Shown piece by piece: positions 22,160-33,499 of a stretch of DNA of 64,000 bases. Below the pieces are notes generated by a model. It had not been told where the DNA came from and did not search any database. It was given only the letters and a program-made list of their open reading frames with translations. The DNA lies in contig NC_050104.1 in assembly GCF_902167145.1 (NCBI RefSeq), positions 104,729,849 through 104,793,848 on the forward strand, read 5' to 3'. The translations under genes were made by a program, and so were the position numbers. Positions within the stretch are counted from its first letter, which is position 1. Every line of letters starts with the position of its first letter. This DNA is from Zea mays. Lineage: Eukaryota; Streptophyta; Magnoliopsida; Poales; Poaceae.

Positions 22160-25100
22160 ATGTATCCGGCGAGACAAGCTGGATAATCGATAGCGGGTGC
22201 ACAAATCACATGACAGAGGAGAAAAGAATGTTCTCCTCATATGAGAAAAATGATGATCCCCAAAGAGCGATTACATTCGGGGACAAAAATCAAGGTTTGG
22301 TCAAACGATTGGGTAAAATTGCTATATCTCCTGACCATTCCATTTCTAATGTTTTCTTGTAGATTCTTTAGATTACAACTTGTTTTCTGTTTCTCAATTA
22401 TGCAAAATAGGCTACAACTGTCTATTTACTGATGTTGGTGTCACTGTCTTTAGAAGAAGTGATGATTCGGTAGCTTTTAAGGGAGTATTAGATGGTCAGC
22501 TATATTTGGTTGATTTTAATGATAACAATGCTAAATTAGACACTTTCTTAATAGCTAAGACTAATTTGGGTTGGCTCTGGCATCGCCGACTTACTCATGT
22601 TGGGATGAAGAATCTTCACAAGCTTCTAAAGGGAGAGCACATTTTAGGACTAACAAATGTTCATTTTGAGAAAGACACAATTTGTAGCGCATGTTAAACA
22701 GGGAAGCAGGTTAGAGCTCATCATCCACAAAAGAACATCATGACGACCGACAGACCACTTGAGTTACTCCACATGGATCTATTCGGCCCAATCGCTTACA
22801 TAAGCATCAGTGAGAGTAAGTACTGTCTTGTTATTGTGGATGATTATTCTCGCTTCACTTGGGTATTCTTTTTGCAGGAAAAATCTCAAACCTAATAGAC
22901 CTTAAAGAGATTTTTAAGACGGGCTCAAAATGAGTTCGGAATGAGAATCAAAAAGATTAGAAGCGACAATGAAACGGAGTTCAAGAACTCTCAAATTGAA
23001 GGATTTTTTGAGGAGGAGGGCATCAAGCATGAGTTCTATTCTCCATACACACCCCAACAAAATGGTGTTGTGGAGAGAAAGAATAGAACTCTTTTATATA
23101 TGGCAAGGACCATGCTTGATGAGTACAATACACCGGATTGGTTTTGGGCGGAAGCGATTAACACCGCTTTCTACTCCATCAAATGACTCTACCTTCACCG
23201 AATCCTCAAGAAAACATCATATGAACTCCTCACCGGTAAAAAGCCCAATGTTTCTTATTTTAGAGTTTTTGGGAGCAAATGCTTTATTCTTATTAAGAGA
23301 GGTAGAAATTCTAAATTTGCTACTAAAGTGGTAGAAGTCTTTTTACTTGGTTATGACTCAAACACATGGGCATATAGAGTCTTCAACAAGTCCACTGGAT
23401 TAGTTGAAGTTTCTTATGACATTGTGTTTGATGAGACTAATGGCTCCCAAGTGGAGAAATTTGATCTTGATGAATTAGATGATGAAGAGGCTCCATACGT
23501 CGCATTAAGGAACATGTGCATTGGAGATGTATTTCCAAAAGAATCCGAAGAGCCTCCACAAGTACAAGATCAACCATCATCTTTCATACAAGCATCTCCA
23601 CCAACTCAAGATGAGGAAATGACTCAAGAGGACGAGGATCAAGATCAACACGATGAGCCACCTCAAGAGGACATTGATCAAGGGGGAGATGAAGATGATC
23701 AAGACAAGGAAGATGATCAAGAGATTCAGGATCAAAGACCACCACACCCAAGAGTTCACCAAGAAATTTAAAGAGATCACCCCGTTAACTCCATACTTGG
23801 TGACATTCACAAGGGGGTAACCACTAGATCTCGAGTTGCTCATTTTTGTGAATATTACTCTTTTGTGTCTTCTATTGGGCCATACAGGATAGAGGATGCA
23901 CTAAGAGATCCGGACTAGGTGGTGGCAATGCAAGAGAAGCTCAACAACTTCACGAGGAATGAGGTATGACATTTAGTTCCACGTCCTAACCAAAATGTTG
24001 TAGGTACCAAGTGGGTATTCTGCCACAAACAAGATGAGCATGGTGTGGTGACTAGGAGCAAAGCCCGACTTGTTGCCAAAGGATATTCATAAGTCGAAGG
24101 TTTAAATTTTGATGAAACCTATGCACCTGTAGCTAGGCTTGAGTCAATTCGTATATTACTTGCCTATGCTACTTACCATAACTTTAAGTTATATCAAATG
24201 GACGTGAAGAGTGCCTTCCTCAATGGCCCTATCAAGGAAGAGGTATATGTTGAGCAACCTCCCGGCTTTGAAGATAGTGAGTATCCTTCACATGTGTATA
24301 AGCTCTCAAAGGCGCTTTATGGGCTCAAGCAAGCCCCAAGGGCATGGTATGAATGCCTGAGAGACTTTCTTATCACTAATGGCTTCAAGGTTGGTAAAGC
24401 TGACCCTACTCTCTTTACTAAAACAATTGCTAAAGACTTGTTCATATGCCAAATTTATGTTGACGATATTATATTTGGGCCTATTAACAAGTCATCTTGT
24501 GAAGAATTTAGTAGGATTATGATACAAAAATTCGAGATGTCTATGATGAGGAGTTGAAGTATTTCCTTGGATTTTAAATCAAGCAACTTCAAGAGGGTAC
24601 CTTCATCTGCCAAACTAAGTACATTCAAGACATACTCAAGAAGTTTGGGATGAAGAATGCCAAACCCACCAAGACTCCCATGGGAACCAATGGGCATCTC
24701 GACCTCGACACGGGAGGTAAATCCATAGATCAAAAGGTATACTGGTCAATGATAGGTTCTTTACTCTATTTATGTGCTTCACGACCGGACATTATACTTT
24801 CTATATGCATGTGTGCAAGGTTCCAGGCAAATCCTAAGGAAATTCACCTTAAGGCCATGAAAAGAATCATGAGATATTTAGTTTACACTCCTAAGTTTGG
24901 GCTATGGTACCCCAAGGGATCTACCTTTGATCTAATTGGGTATTCCGATGCCGATTATGCCGGATGTAAAATTGACAGGAAGAGCACGTCAGAGACTTGT
25001 CAGATTCTAGGAAGATCCCTGGTGCCTTGGGCTTCAAAGAAACAAAAGTCAGTAGCTCTATCCACCCCCGAAGCCGAGTATATTGCTGCAGGACACTGTT

Positions 25101-25407
25101 GTGCACAATTACTTTAGATGAGGCAAACCCTCATGGACTATGGCTACAAGTTGAGCAAAGTCCCTCTCCTATATGATAATGAGAGTGCAATCCGCATGGC
25201 GGATAATTCCATTGAACACAACCACACTAAGCACATAGACATCCGATATCACTTTTTGAGAGATCACCAACAAAAGGGGATATCGAAATTGCTTATGTTA
25301 GCACCTACAACCAATTAGCCGATATCTTTACCAAGCCCCTGGATGAAAAGACTTTTAGCAAGCTTAGAAATGAGCTAAATATCTTAGATTCTCGGAACTT
25401 TGATTGA
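22160..25407 (+). pseudogene. Element A pol: decayed Sirevirus protease-integrase-RT-RNase H
   Basis: Recognisable blocks in order: protease IIDSGCTNHM (~22180), GAG_pre-integrase WHRRLTHVGMK (~22575), integrase HMDLFGP (~22770), RSDNETEF (~22960) and QQNGVVERKNRT (~23050), an acidic spacer (23440-23770), [13 protein letters not shown] (~24200), [12 protein letters not shown] and YVDDIIFGP (~24460), RNase H GYSDADYAGC (~24940), and IFTKPLDE at the end. At least eight stops or frameshifts break it (for example near 22360, 22695, 22895, 23920, 24090, 24555 and 25115). In integrase, RSDNG has become RSDNE. It is a dead and older copy. Confidence 0.82.
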
Positions 25408-26171
25408 AATTTTGCACACATAGCTCATTTATATACCTTTGATCATGTCTCTTTCAATTGGTACAAATGCATATTTCTTGTGCCAAGGCTAAGACTAATG
25501 TGCTTCCAAGTGTATTTTCTATCCTTAGCCTTAGATTGAAAGGGAAATGAAGTATTCAGCAAAGGCAAGGCTTCCACTACGACTCTGTCGGTATCATTTA
25601 TCCTTTGCCCTCCTCATAAACTTTCATTCATATTATTTTACAAAAATGGGAGCGAATCATAAGGCCTCTCAAGTTTTTTCGTTTTTGGCGCTTAATGCCA
25701 AAGTGGGAGAAATTAATAGGCCCAAAGCAAAAGGACCACCACCACCCTGTTTTCAAAAAATTATTTCACAAAGGGGGAGAAAATTTTCAAAACTGCAAAA
25801 ACCCTCTTGACAGCTAAGGGGAGAACTTCTTTAGGGGGAGCTTTTATTTAGCCAAATTAAAAGCATTTGAAACAGGGGAGAATTTTCAAAATCTCGAAAA
25901 TGCTTTTAGAAATCATATTTTATACCATTGGCTATTTGCAAAAGAATTTGAAAAGACTTTTTTTCAAAAGATTTATAAAAACAACCTATATGGTGCAAAT
26001 GTGGTCCAAAATGTCAAACTAGAAGAAAGCGACCATGTATACTTTGAAATACTTTCAATTGGTTTAACTCGAAGCAACTTATGCACATCTGTCAAATTGC
26101 AAACTAGTTACATTTCTACACTTTATATTTGTTTTGGTTTGTGTTGGCATCAATCACCAAAAAGGGGATAT
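25408..26171 (+). other. Element A 3' non-coding region with polypurine tracts
   Basis: Several purine runs (AAAGGGGGAGAAAATTTTC at ~25780, TTTAGGGGGAGC at ~25830, ACAGGGGAGAA at ~25873, AAAAAGGGGATAT before the LTR) mark Sirevirus 3' non-coding DNA. There is no coding sequence. Confidence 0.65.
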
Positions 26172-27434
26172 TGAAAGGGAAATGACCTCAACGTTTCCTA
26201 TAATTGATTTTGGTGTTTGACGTCCATCATAAACCATATGGACTAACTAGTTTGCCTAGTTGATGTTTATCTCAGGTGCATAAAGTTCAACATAAACCAA
26301 CAAAGAAAGTGAGTTGGGGAACTCTACAAAGTTTGGAGCAAATACATTAAATGGTGCAGCCAGTGGCGCACCGAACACTGTCCGGTGCCCAGGCCGAGGC
26401 ACCTCGCGAACTGGCCGCTCTCGGATTTTCTCAGAGCCACTCCACTAAAAATCACTGGACTATCCAGTGTACCATCTGATTGTCCGGTGAGCCAACGGAG
26501 CAACGATCAACTTCGCCAACGGTCGACTGTGCTGACGAAGGAACAATGAACAGTGCAAAAGTCAGAACTGCAAAGTCAGAACGCATCGGACTGTCCGGTG
26601 CCGCAAGAGGACAAAGGACTTCAACGATCAACAACTCCAAACCCCAACGGTTGGCTGACGTGGCATGCAATCGGACAGTGAACAGTGTCATGTTTGGTAC
26701 ACCACCGGACTGTCTGGTATGCCCGTCAACAACAAAGTCAGCCAACGGCTAGGAAGTGGTTGGAGGCTATAAATACCCCCAACCACCTACATTCAAGTCA
26801 TCCAAGTCTCTCACACTTCTCATTCAATACAAGGGCAAAGAATACACTCCAAAGACACAATCAAAGCATTCAATCCCCTCCAAACTCCAAAATCAAATCA
26901 AGTGCTTAGTGACTTGAGAGAGGATGTTTCATGTTTCTTTTGTTGCTTTTGTTGCTTGAATTGCTTTCTTCTTCTCACTCTAATTATTCTAAGTGCTTTG
27001 TAAAACTAGCAAGAGACACAGAATTGTGTGGTGATCCTTGCGATGTCTTAGTGACCCGTGTGATTAATAAGAAGCACTCAACCGGTCTAAGTGACCGATT
27101 GAGAGAGAGAAATGGTTGAAATAGATCCGGCCTTTATGGCCTCCTCAACGGGGACTAGGTTCTTTGGAACCGAACCTCGGGAAACAAATCATCGTGTTCA
27201 TTTGTGTTGATCTTCACTCGATTTGTTTCTCCTCTCTTCCTTGTCTAAAGTTCTCTTGCTAATATTGTTTTGAATTGAGTCCCAAAGTTATCCGTATTAA
27301 TTGAGCAACTTATAGCAAGAGAAACTATCTTTCGCACTCCAAATTATTTCTGACACTAACCCCGGTTATATAGTGTGTTTACAGTTTATAATTTTTAGGT
27401 TTTGATTATTCACCCTGTTTAGGCGACTTTCGGT
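26172..27434 (+). repeat. 3' LTR of element A (Opie/Ji-like)
   Basis: It starts TGAAAGGGAAATGACCTC after a polypurine tract. It holds degenerate GGACTGTCCGGTG palindromes (26375-26715) and a TATA box TATAAATA (26768-26775) in GGCTATAAATACCCCCAACC. It ends about 27434 near 'caccctgtttaggcgactttcgg'; the exact edge is uncertain. The start and length (~1.26 kb) resemble maize Opie/Ji LTRs (from memory). Confidence 0.65.
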
Positions 27435-27488
27435 ACTAGTACTATTTATATAGTAGAGTTTAAATTAAATATAAGAACGGAGACATAA

Positions 27489-27909
27489 GGCATGTTTGGT
27501 TCGTTACCTCAATTGCCACATTTTGCCTAACTTTTCTGTCTAAGGTTAGTTATTCAATTTGGACGACTAACCTTAGGCAAAGTGTGACACATTTAGGGCG
27601 TGTTTGGATCACCGCCGCTGGCACCACGCCGCGCCACACTTTGCGCGCCGCAGTTATGGAGCCATTGGCAATTTTGCCATTATCATTTGTGGGCTTCGCC
27701 AGTATGCCATCGGACCCACAAATCATAGACACAGACGGTCCCACCAGTCATAGACACGGGATGGCATAATAACAGACAGCCAAATTTGAGAGTGGCAAAA
27801 CAGCAAATTTCTCGCAGTTATGGCGGCCGAATCGGCCGCCGTATCTTAGGCGGGGTGTGGCGCTGGACGCCAGCGTCCAAACAGGCCCTTAGCCACAAAC
27901 AAACATGCC
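27489..27909. mobile_element. MITE in the promoter of copy 2, split by a second MITE
   Basis: The left end GGCATGTTTGGTTCGTTACC (27489) and right end GCCACAAACAAACATGCC (to 27909) are imperfect inverted repeats. An inner stem (CACATTTTGCCTAA / TTAGGCAAAGTGTG) lies at 27520-27590. The pair is interrupted at 27596-27888 by a Tourist-like element. No clean target duplication could be fixed for the outer element. Confidence 0.5.
27593..27891. mobile_element. Tourist-like MITE nested in the outer MITE
   Basis: The element at 27596-27888 (293 bp) has ends GGGCGTGTTTGG and CCAAACAGGCCC and is flanked by TTA (27593-27595 and 27889-27891), as for PIF/Harbinger-driven Tourist MITEs. It is GC-rich inside and ends ~155 bp upstream of the copy 2 start codon. 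A 50-aa-scale ORF inside is not a gene. Confidence 0.68.
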
Positions 27910-27914
27910 CGTGT

Positions 27915-28043
27915 AGAATCACTGTAGCAATAAAGAAGCGTCTAGAGCGCTCGTCCGGTCTGAACTGTGGTCTCTGTACTTCCGTTCACTTCTTCAGCGG
28001 CGGCGTGACAACGAGAGCAAGAAAGTATCAAAACCCGAGAGCA
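27915..28043 (+). promoter_or_regulatory. 5' leader / proximal promoter of CCR-like copy 2
   Basis: It aligns with 440-573 of copy 1, including 'gcgtctagagcgctcgtcc' and the run up to the ATG. The nested MITEs end immediately upstream, so anything beyond ~130 bp from the ATG differs from copy 1. Confidence 0.55.
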
Positions 28044-31000
28044 ATGGAGGCGGTGGGGAAGAGCGTGTGCGTGACCGGCGCGGGCGGCTTCATCGCGTCG
28101 TGGCTGGTGAAGCTCCTCCTCTGCCGGGGCCAATACAAGGTCCGCGGCACCGTGCGCGACCCTGGTAAGGCTCGCAGACCTCCCACTCATAGATCCATCG
28201 CGCCCCTGGTTTCTTGGCTGTGCGGCGGCGATTGTTGTGTACACTGTGCGTAGATAGAAATAGACTTTTTCTTGCAATGATTAGGTGCGGATAGATAGAC
28301 GTGGAATGTGGAACCGCATTTGTCTTGGAAGTCGAAAGAAGCTCCAGATTCTTGTATAAAAAAGGGTACTACGGTCCCTTCCCTTGTGGGAATAAATATA
28401 TTGTCCTGAGCAGTCCTTAAGCTGCAAGGTCTAACCTAAGTACTTAATGTTATAAGATAATTGATACATGAGTAACTTGGTGTCATATTAAAATGCTAGT
28501 AGGAACCGTTCATACGGTAGTTATGGAGAAATAACTGACGAAGAAAAAGAATAACTTCCGTTTGGTGAAAATATTGTATAACATAATGCACATAGTTTCA
28601 TACCTGAAAATGAGATACAGACCGAGAGTTCTGAATTCAGAAAATTTCTAGAGTAATATACATGGTTTATATCAAGTAAACACCAGGGATAGCTACACTT
28701 CTTTGCATTGAAAAAAAGTTAAACATTCAAAATGAAAGGTGAACAAACAGAGAAAAAAATAAAGGAAAATAACACTCGTAGCTGGCTCAAGAAAATTCAT
28801 GGCCTGATAAAACAAAAACTGAATGAGTATTCTTTTTCTGTTAGAACTTCATTGCATATATGATGAGATATATCTTGTTTTTGCTTTAGGTGCTAGCAAG
28901 AATGCTCATCTCAAGGTGCTGGAAGGAGCTGGGGAAAGGTTGCAGCTTGTCAAGGCTGATTTGTTGGACTACAGCAGTGTTGCTTCAGCAATTGCCGGCT
29001 GTGAGGGTGTCTTCCATGTAGCTAGCCCTGTCCCTTCCGGTCGGTCCTCCAACCCTGAGGTGAATTTGTCAAGAACATCTATTTCATATTTAGTTTCCTG
29101 AAATTTTGTGGTCAAATCAGGAAATATAGATGGTTGAATGTAGTTATTTCATAGACTGCAATTGATTGCTGATGCTATTGCTGGCAAGGCTTTTGATTCT
29201 AGACATGTGGAGTTTTCTTAAGGATATAGTTTCATAGACTTCTTTGTGGTTTCATCTCCATAAGATTTGGCTGGTTTTTTACGTTGGTTTGCCGGACCTA
29301 ACACAACCCTCCTCCTTTACCGGGCTTGGGACCGGCTATGTTGAAACGACTCAAGGAAGTCTTCCAATCAACATAGGCGGAGTTCCTGATCAACATAGGC
29401 AGAGACCTGAAGGAGTGGAATATTGACAAAGAGCTCGCCGCAGATAGGAAGGGGTGGAAGTGTGCAATTCACGTGCCAGAACCCTGATTGATAGTTTCGC
29501 TTTTCCTCCTTAATCGTTTGACCTTTTCTTGTGTCCATTTTAGATCTTGCTGGTCCTTGTGGGTTTTATCTCTTTTATGTGTTTCCCCGTTTCGTTGTTT
29601 TCGGTTCTCCTTTGCCTTTGTTTCCCTTTTCTGTTCTTTGGGGGTTGAGCTCTGAGGTTTTCATACGGGGTTTCATCTCTAGCCTACCCCAACGTGCTTG
29701 GGACAAAAAAGGCTTTGTTGTTGTTGTTGTATAGTTTCATAGACTTCAAATTTACAAGAATTCTCTCAAATTATCAATTAGCTCTTGCAAGACATGCTAT
29801 CTAGAAACAGGCGTGGTATGTGGTGTATTATTTTGAACATTTCTTCATCATACTGTGTTTAACTATGATTCAATTAGTTCCAACAGACAATGATCTCTTA
29901 CTTCTGCTCTGAATGGCATCTTTGTGGTTTATGTATCTGGTTCTATGCCGATGGCACCTGTCATGTATTATTTGTTTTTGTTTGTCCAGTGTTACTATTA
30001 TGTAATCACATTAAAAGTTTGGTAAATTTATTAATGAACACTTCATATGATAGCTATCCCTTTTGTGCCTTTCACCAAATATTTCTGATTTACAGGTGGA
30101 GGTCATAGGTCCTGCTGTAACAGGTACAACCAATGTGTTAAAGGCTTGCTATGAGGCAAAAGTTGGGCGAGTTGTGGTGGTGTCTTCATGTGCAGCTGTC
30201 TATGCTAATCCTAATTATCCCAAGGGTAAGGTCTTTGATGAAGACTGCTGGTCAGATGAAGCTTACTGCAGGAAGAACGAGGTGATACAGTTTTCCTTTA
30301 ATAAAGCAATGATATTCCTTGTGTAAATATATAGTCATAGCATAGAAAAAAGTAAAGAATCTTCTTGTCCTATCACGTTGACTTCTTGCATGGCAATTTA
30401 ACCTTTCCTGATTTATCTTTATCCAAATTGGAGGCTGAACTGATTAGCACAGCTTTATATCCAGGATTCAGTCTCAGGTTACTGTTAACCACCATACTCT
30501 ATATGGTTTTGAACCCCTTATTTGCATATGCTTAAACCTACTATTTATGCAATACATAGTTATTTTTCTCATTGCACGTCTAAAAGGGAAGCAATTGCTA
30601 ACAGTTGGTTTGCTGTAACATATCATATCCTTGTCTAACCATGGAACTGTAACAACTGTTGCTGACTTGGTGTTTTGTGTTTGTTCATCATAAAATTCCT
30701 GGTATAGCTTTCCTAAATAAGCATTTTATTATCCTGCAGGATTGGTATTTTGTTTCCAAGACACTGGCGGAACGAGAGGCTTTTGCTTATGCAGCAAAAA
30801 CAGGGCTGGATGTTGTAACTATTTGCCCGTCATTAGTATTTGGACCCTTGATGCAGCCTACAGTAAATTCGAGCAGCAAAATCATCCTTAAATATTTCAC
30901 AGGTAGGGTAACCATATGTTATCTTAGTTTTCTACCGGTTTGCATTCAGTTATTTAATTAAAATGGTAATCTCGTCAATAGTGTTTCTCTATGCTTGTTC

Positions 31001-31940
31001 CTGATCATTCATAAAGGTCATTGATCAGTTGCTACAAATACATCATCTACTTAAGAACAAGCTTTCGGTTAACCTACTTAGGGCCTGTTTGTTTGGAATT
31101 ATAATCTGCCCAGATTATATAATCTAACTTATTTTGAACTAACACTTAGTTCAAAATAAGTTAGATTCTATAATCTGGACAGATTACAGTCCCAAACAAA
31201 CACCCTCCTAGTGTAGCCGTTTAGTTATTTTTTAAAGTACATGCATTTCTTCCGCAGGAGATCGCGAGACTGTTGAAAACATACTCAGAAATATGGTGGA
31301 TGTTCGTGATGTTGCTGATGCTCTTCTTCTGGCTTACGAAAAGCCAGAAGCGTCTGGACGATACATCTGCAGTTCACATGCAATAAAAGTTGCTGATATG
31401 ATAAACATACTGAAGACCTTGTATCCATCTTACCCTTATCCCAAAAAGTAAGCCGCGCCCTCTGAAATAGTCTTGTTGTCTCGTTCCTCTCTTAACATAA
31501 ACAATTAATTTTATAGTGACGGAGTCCTTACAAGAGAAGGATTAAAAAATGCAGCTGATTTAACAAACAATAAAATTTCTACTGTTTGTTAGTGTCATTA
31601 TACTGTCTGAATTCATTGTGTAACTGCACCTTTTTTTAGGTAATAATAACTAGGTAAGTAGAGGTGGCTTTCTGAATCAAGAAAGCCTTTTGATATGATT
31701 GGATTTTAGCTCTGGAGGCATTGATGAACCGCTGCATTTTTGTTCGTATTATTCTAACATAGTTTTGCAGCTGGAACTTACCCTTCCGTATTCTCCATGT
31801 TTTGTAGTTTCGTGGAAGATGATGACAACTCTGTATACAGCTCTGAGAAACTGCAGAAGCTGGGGTGGAGCTTCAAGCCTATAGAGGAATCCCTCCGTGA
31901 CACTGTTGAATCCTACAAAGCATTTGGCATCCTGAATTGA
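28044..31940 (+). CDS. Cinnamoyl-CoA reductase-like NADPH-dependent reductase, copy 2 (six exons)
   Basis: Exons: 28044-28164, 28890-29059, 30096-30281, 30740-30902, 31258-31447, 31808-31940. Lengths are identical to copy 1 (121, 170, 186, 163, 190, 133; 963 nt, 320 aa), with GT-AG introns and no stops. Motifs are more canonical than in copy 1: [12 protein letters not shown] at the dinucleotide-binding turn, VRDPGASK, S128 in VVSSCAAV, Y162 and K166 in DWYFVSK, and KYFTGDRETV before exon-5 [12 protein letters not shown]. The CCR signature NWYCY is not kept, so the role is a CCR/DFR-like reductase of a phenylpropanoid or related carbonyl, substrate unknown. Intron 2 contains a LINE and intron 4 a MITE. 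Intron 3 is ~340 bp longer than in copy 1, which probably had a deletion. Confidence 0.9.
29225..29747 (+). mobile_element. 5'-truncated L1 LINE in intron 2 of copy 2
   Basis: The insertion 29243-29729 (487 bp) is flanked by an exact 18-bp duplication tatagtttcatagacttc (29225-29242 and 29730-29747). It ends in a (TTG)n tail after 'ccccaacgtgcttgggac'. Near 29390-29490 one frame reads [20 protein letters not shown].. and stops soon after, the C-terminal end of plant L1 ORF2. Copy 1 has no insertion at this place. Long duplications, 5' truncation and a simple 3' tail are hallmarks of target-primed integration. Confidence 0.82.
31081..31205. mobile_element. Fold-back MITE in intron 4 of copy 2
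   Basis: GGGCCTGTTTGTTTGGAATT and its near-inverse CCCAAACAAACACCC bracket 125 bp. The arms pair over ~55 bases around 'gaactaacacttagttc'. Copy 1 lacks it in the matching intron. The flanks do not show a clean duplication (TTA on the left only), so the superfamily (Tourist or hAT) is open. Confidence 0.6.
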
Positions 31941-32198
31941 ACATCCAGCTAGGACTGTTCCATCTGCTGTTTTTGCCTCCGAACTCTTTCTGAATAATGT
32001 ATGTAGGCAGTGAAACAGCATTGCCAGCAGGTTAATCCTGGCATCATGCTGGAGCAGCACTGTAGTTCTATCTTTTTCTTTTTTTTTTCCATCCCCAATA
32101 CTATCTAGTGGTTCAGGACCAAATAAGTAGGCCCAGTGCTGACTGGTTTATGGCTTGTGGCCTATTGTCGCTGCTAAAACTAGAAGCGTTCGTACTAT

Positions 32199-32774
32199 CT
32201 TGCACTCATGGCCGGCCCTGAGAATTTGGAGGCCCTGGACGGGACAAAAATAGGGGCCCATTGACAATAAACATAACAAGATTATACACAATTGCAACTA
32301 TAATACTGACAAAATTATAACACGGAGATCATTTAAAAGTTTCTTCTAACATTCCTAGATGCAAAGTCAGTGATGATAGAGTCAGTATCAATACCATCCA
32401 ACAGGTGCTTCTCAATGCAAAAGGTTGCCAAAGACCAAACCATTTAATATTTCTTAGTACATTAGTGACCTCAAATAGTTATTCAATAGCTTCAACTTAG
32501 AAAAGTTTTTTTTAGCTTATGCGGCAGTCAAGGCGTAGTCAATAGGATTCAAAGAAGCAATAAAAACATTAGGATGATGTCCTTAAAGTCAAATCGAATT
32601 TGATACAATCAGAAACACAAGAACATTCTATTAGGATTTAGGGACTAGTTTGGAGTTCCATTCTTTACAACTGAAGCGCGACGATAGGCCTAGGGTGGGC
32701 GGCGATCGGTTTGCTTATCCGAGTGTTTGGGGAGCAGAGGGAGCAATTGATGTGTGGAGGGCGAGCCTTGCACT
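32199..32774 (-). pseudogene. hAT transposon remnant with 8-bp target duplication
   Basis: The segment 32207-32766 is flanked by CTTGCACT on both sides (32199-32206 and 32767-32774). The 3' flank of copy 1 shows the uninterrupted site (tgttgcattgctgcac, ~7087). An 8-bp duplication is typical of hAT. On the minus strand, ~32418-32336 encodes IEKHLLDGIDTDSIITDF and a stop soon after, resembling the C-terminus of TTF-zinc-finger/hAT-dimerisation transposases. The left end 'catggccggccctgag' is a common hAT-like end. Frames are broken. Confidence 0.62.
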
Positions 32775-33189
32775 GCTGCACTTGATTTCTCATCATTCTG
32801 GTGCATTTTGATTTGAGCTTCTGAAAGATGCAGCATATGATTGTCTGACCAAAGTCGATGCCGGGGGACGGTGGGGAGAGGAATGTGGATGTGGTACTTG
32901 GGCGTACTGTAGCATCATTAGAAATTTTTTAATGAACTCGGGAATTATGCCACCTTCATGACCACGTATGGATGCACAGGAGAGGGTGGGTACAGTCGTA
33001 GTAGAGAGGATTGGACCATCATTAGACACTTTGCGCGGCAATAGTGAGATTGGTTTAATCCGGGTTGGGTAATTTACGGGTAAACCGTACCCTGCTATAG
33101 CGATGATCCTAATTTTAGTCGTTGATGAGCATACTCGTGGAGTCGTGGTTAAGATTCCTGTATCTATGGGAGCAAGGGGATTGAGGGCT
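32775..33189. other. Downstream flank of copy 2, nothing recognised
   Basis: The first ~80 bases still match the 3' flank of copy 1. Beyond ~32855 no gene, RNA or element terminus is seen. Confidence 0.4.
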
Positions 33190-33370
33190 GATTGAAGGCT
33201 TATTCGGTTTCTAGGGATTGTTTGTTTAGGAGCAAGATTATTGAAGGCTTATTCGGTTTCTAGGGATTGTTTGTTTAGGAGCAAGATGATTGAAGGCTTA
33301 TTCGGTTTCTAGGGATTGTTTGTTTAGGAGCAAGATGATTGAAGGCTTATTCGGTTTCTAGGGATTGTTC
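33190..33370. repeat. Tandem 49-bp repeat, ~3.7 copies
   Basis: The unit gattgaaggcttattcggtt.. continues through tctagggattgtttgtttag and gagcaagat, 49 bp. It repeats at 33190, 33239, 33288 and 33337, the last copy being partial. The copies are almost identical (one g/t change), so the array is young. No coding frame. Confidence 0.85.
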
Positions 33371-33499
33371 ATCTGGAACGATATCTAGCCAAATTATTTG
33401 TCTAATTTATATAAGGTTTGATCAGCTGTAACAATTTTTAGTTGATTTCTAGCACAAACGAACAAGCATAGGGCTAAAATCCGGCTTGTTAGGTTAGGA

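Noticed and set aside
33190..33370. A CRISPR-like array
   Set aside because: It is a direct tandem repeat without spacers in a plant nuclear sequence.
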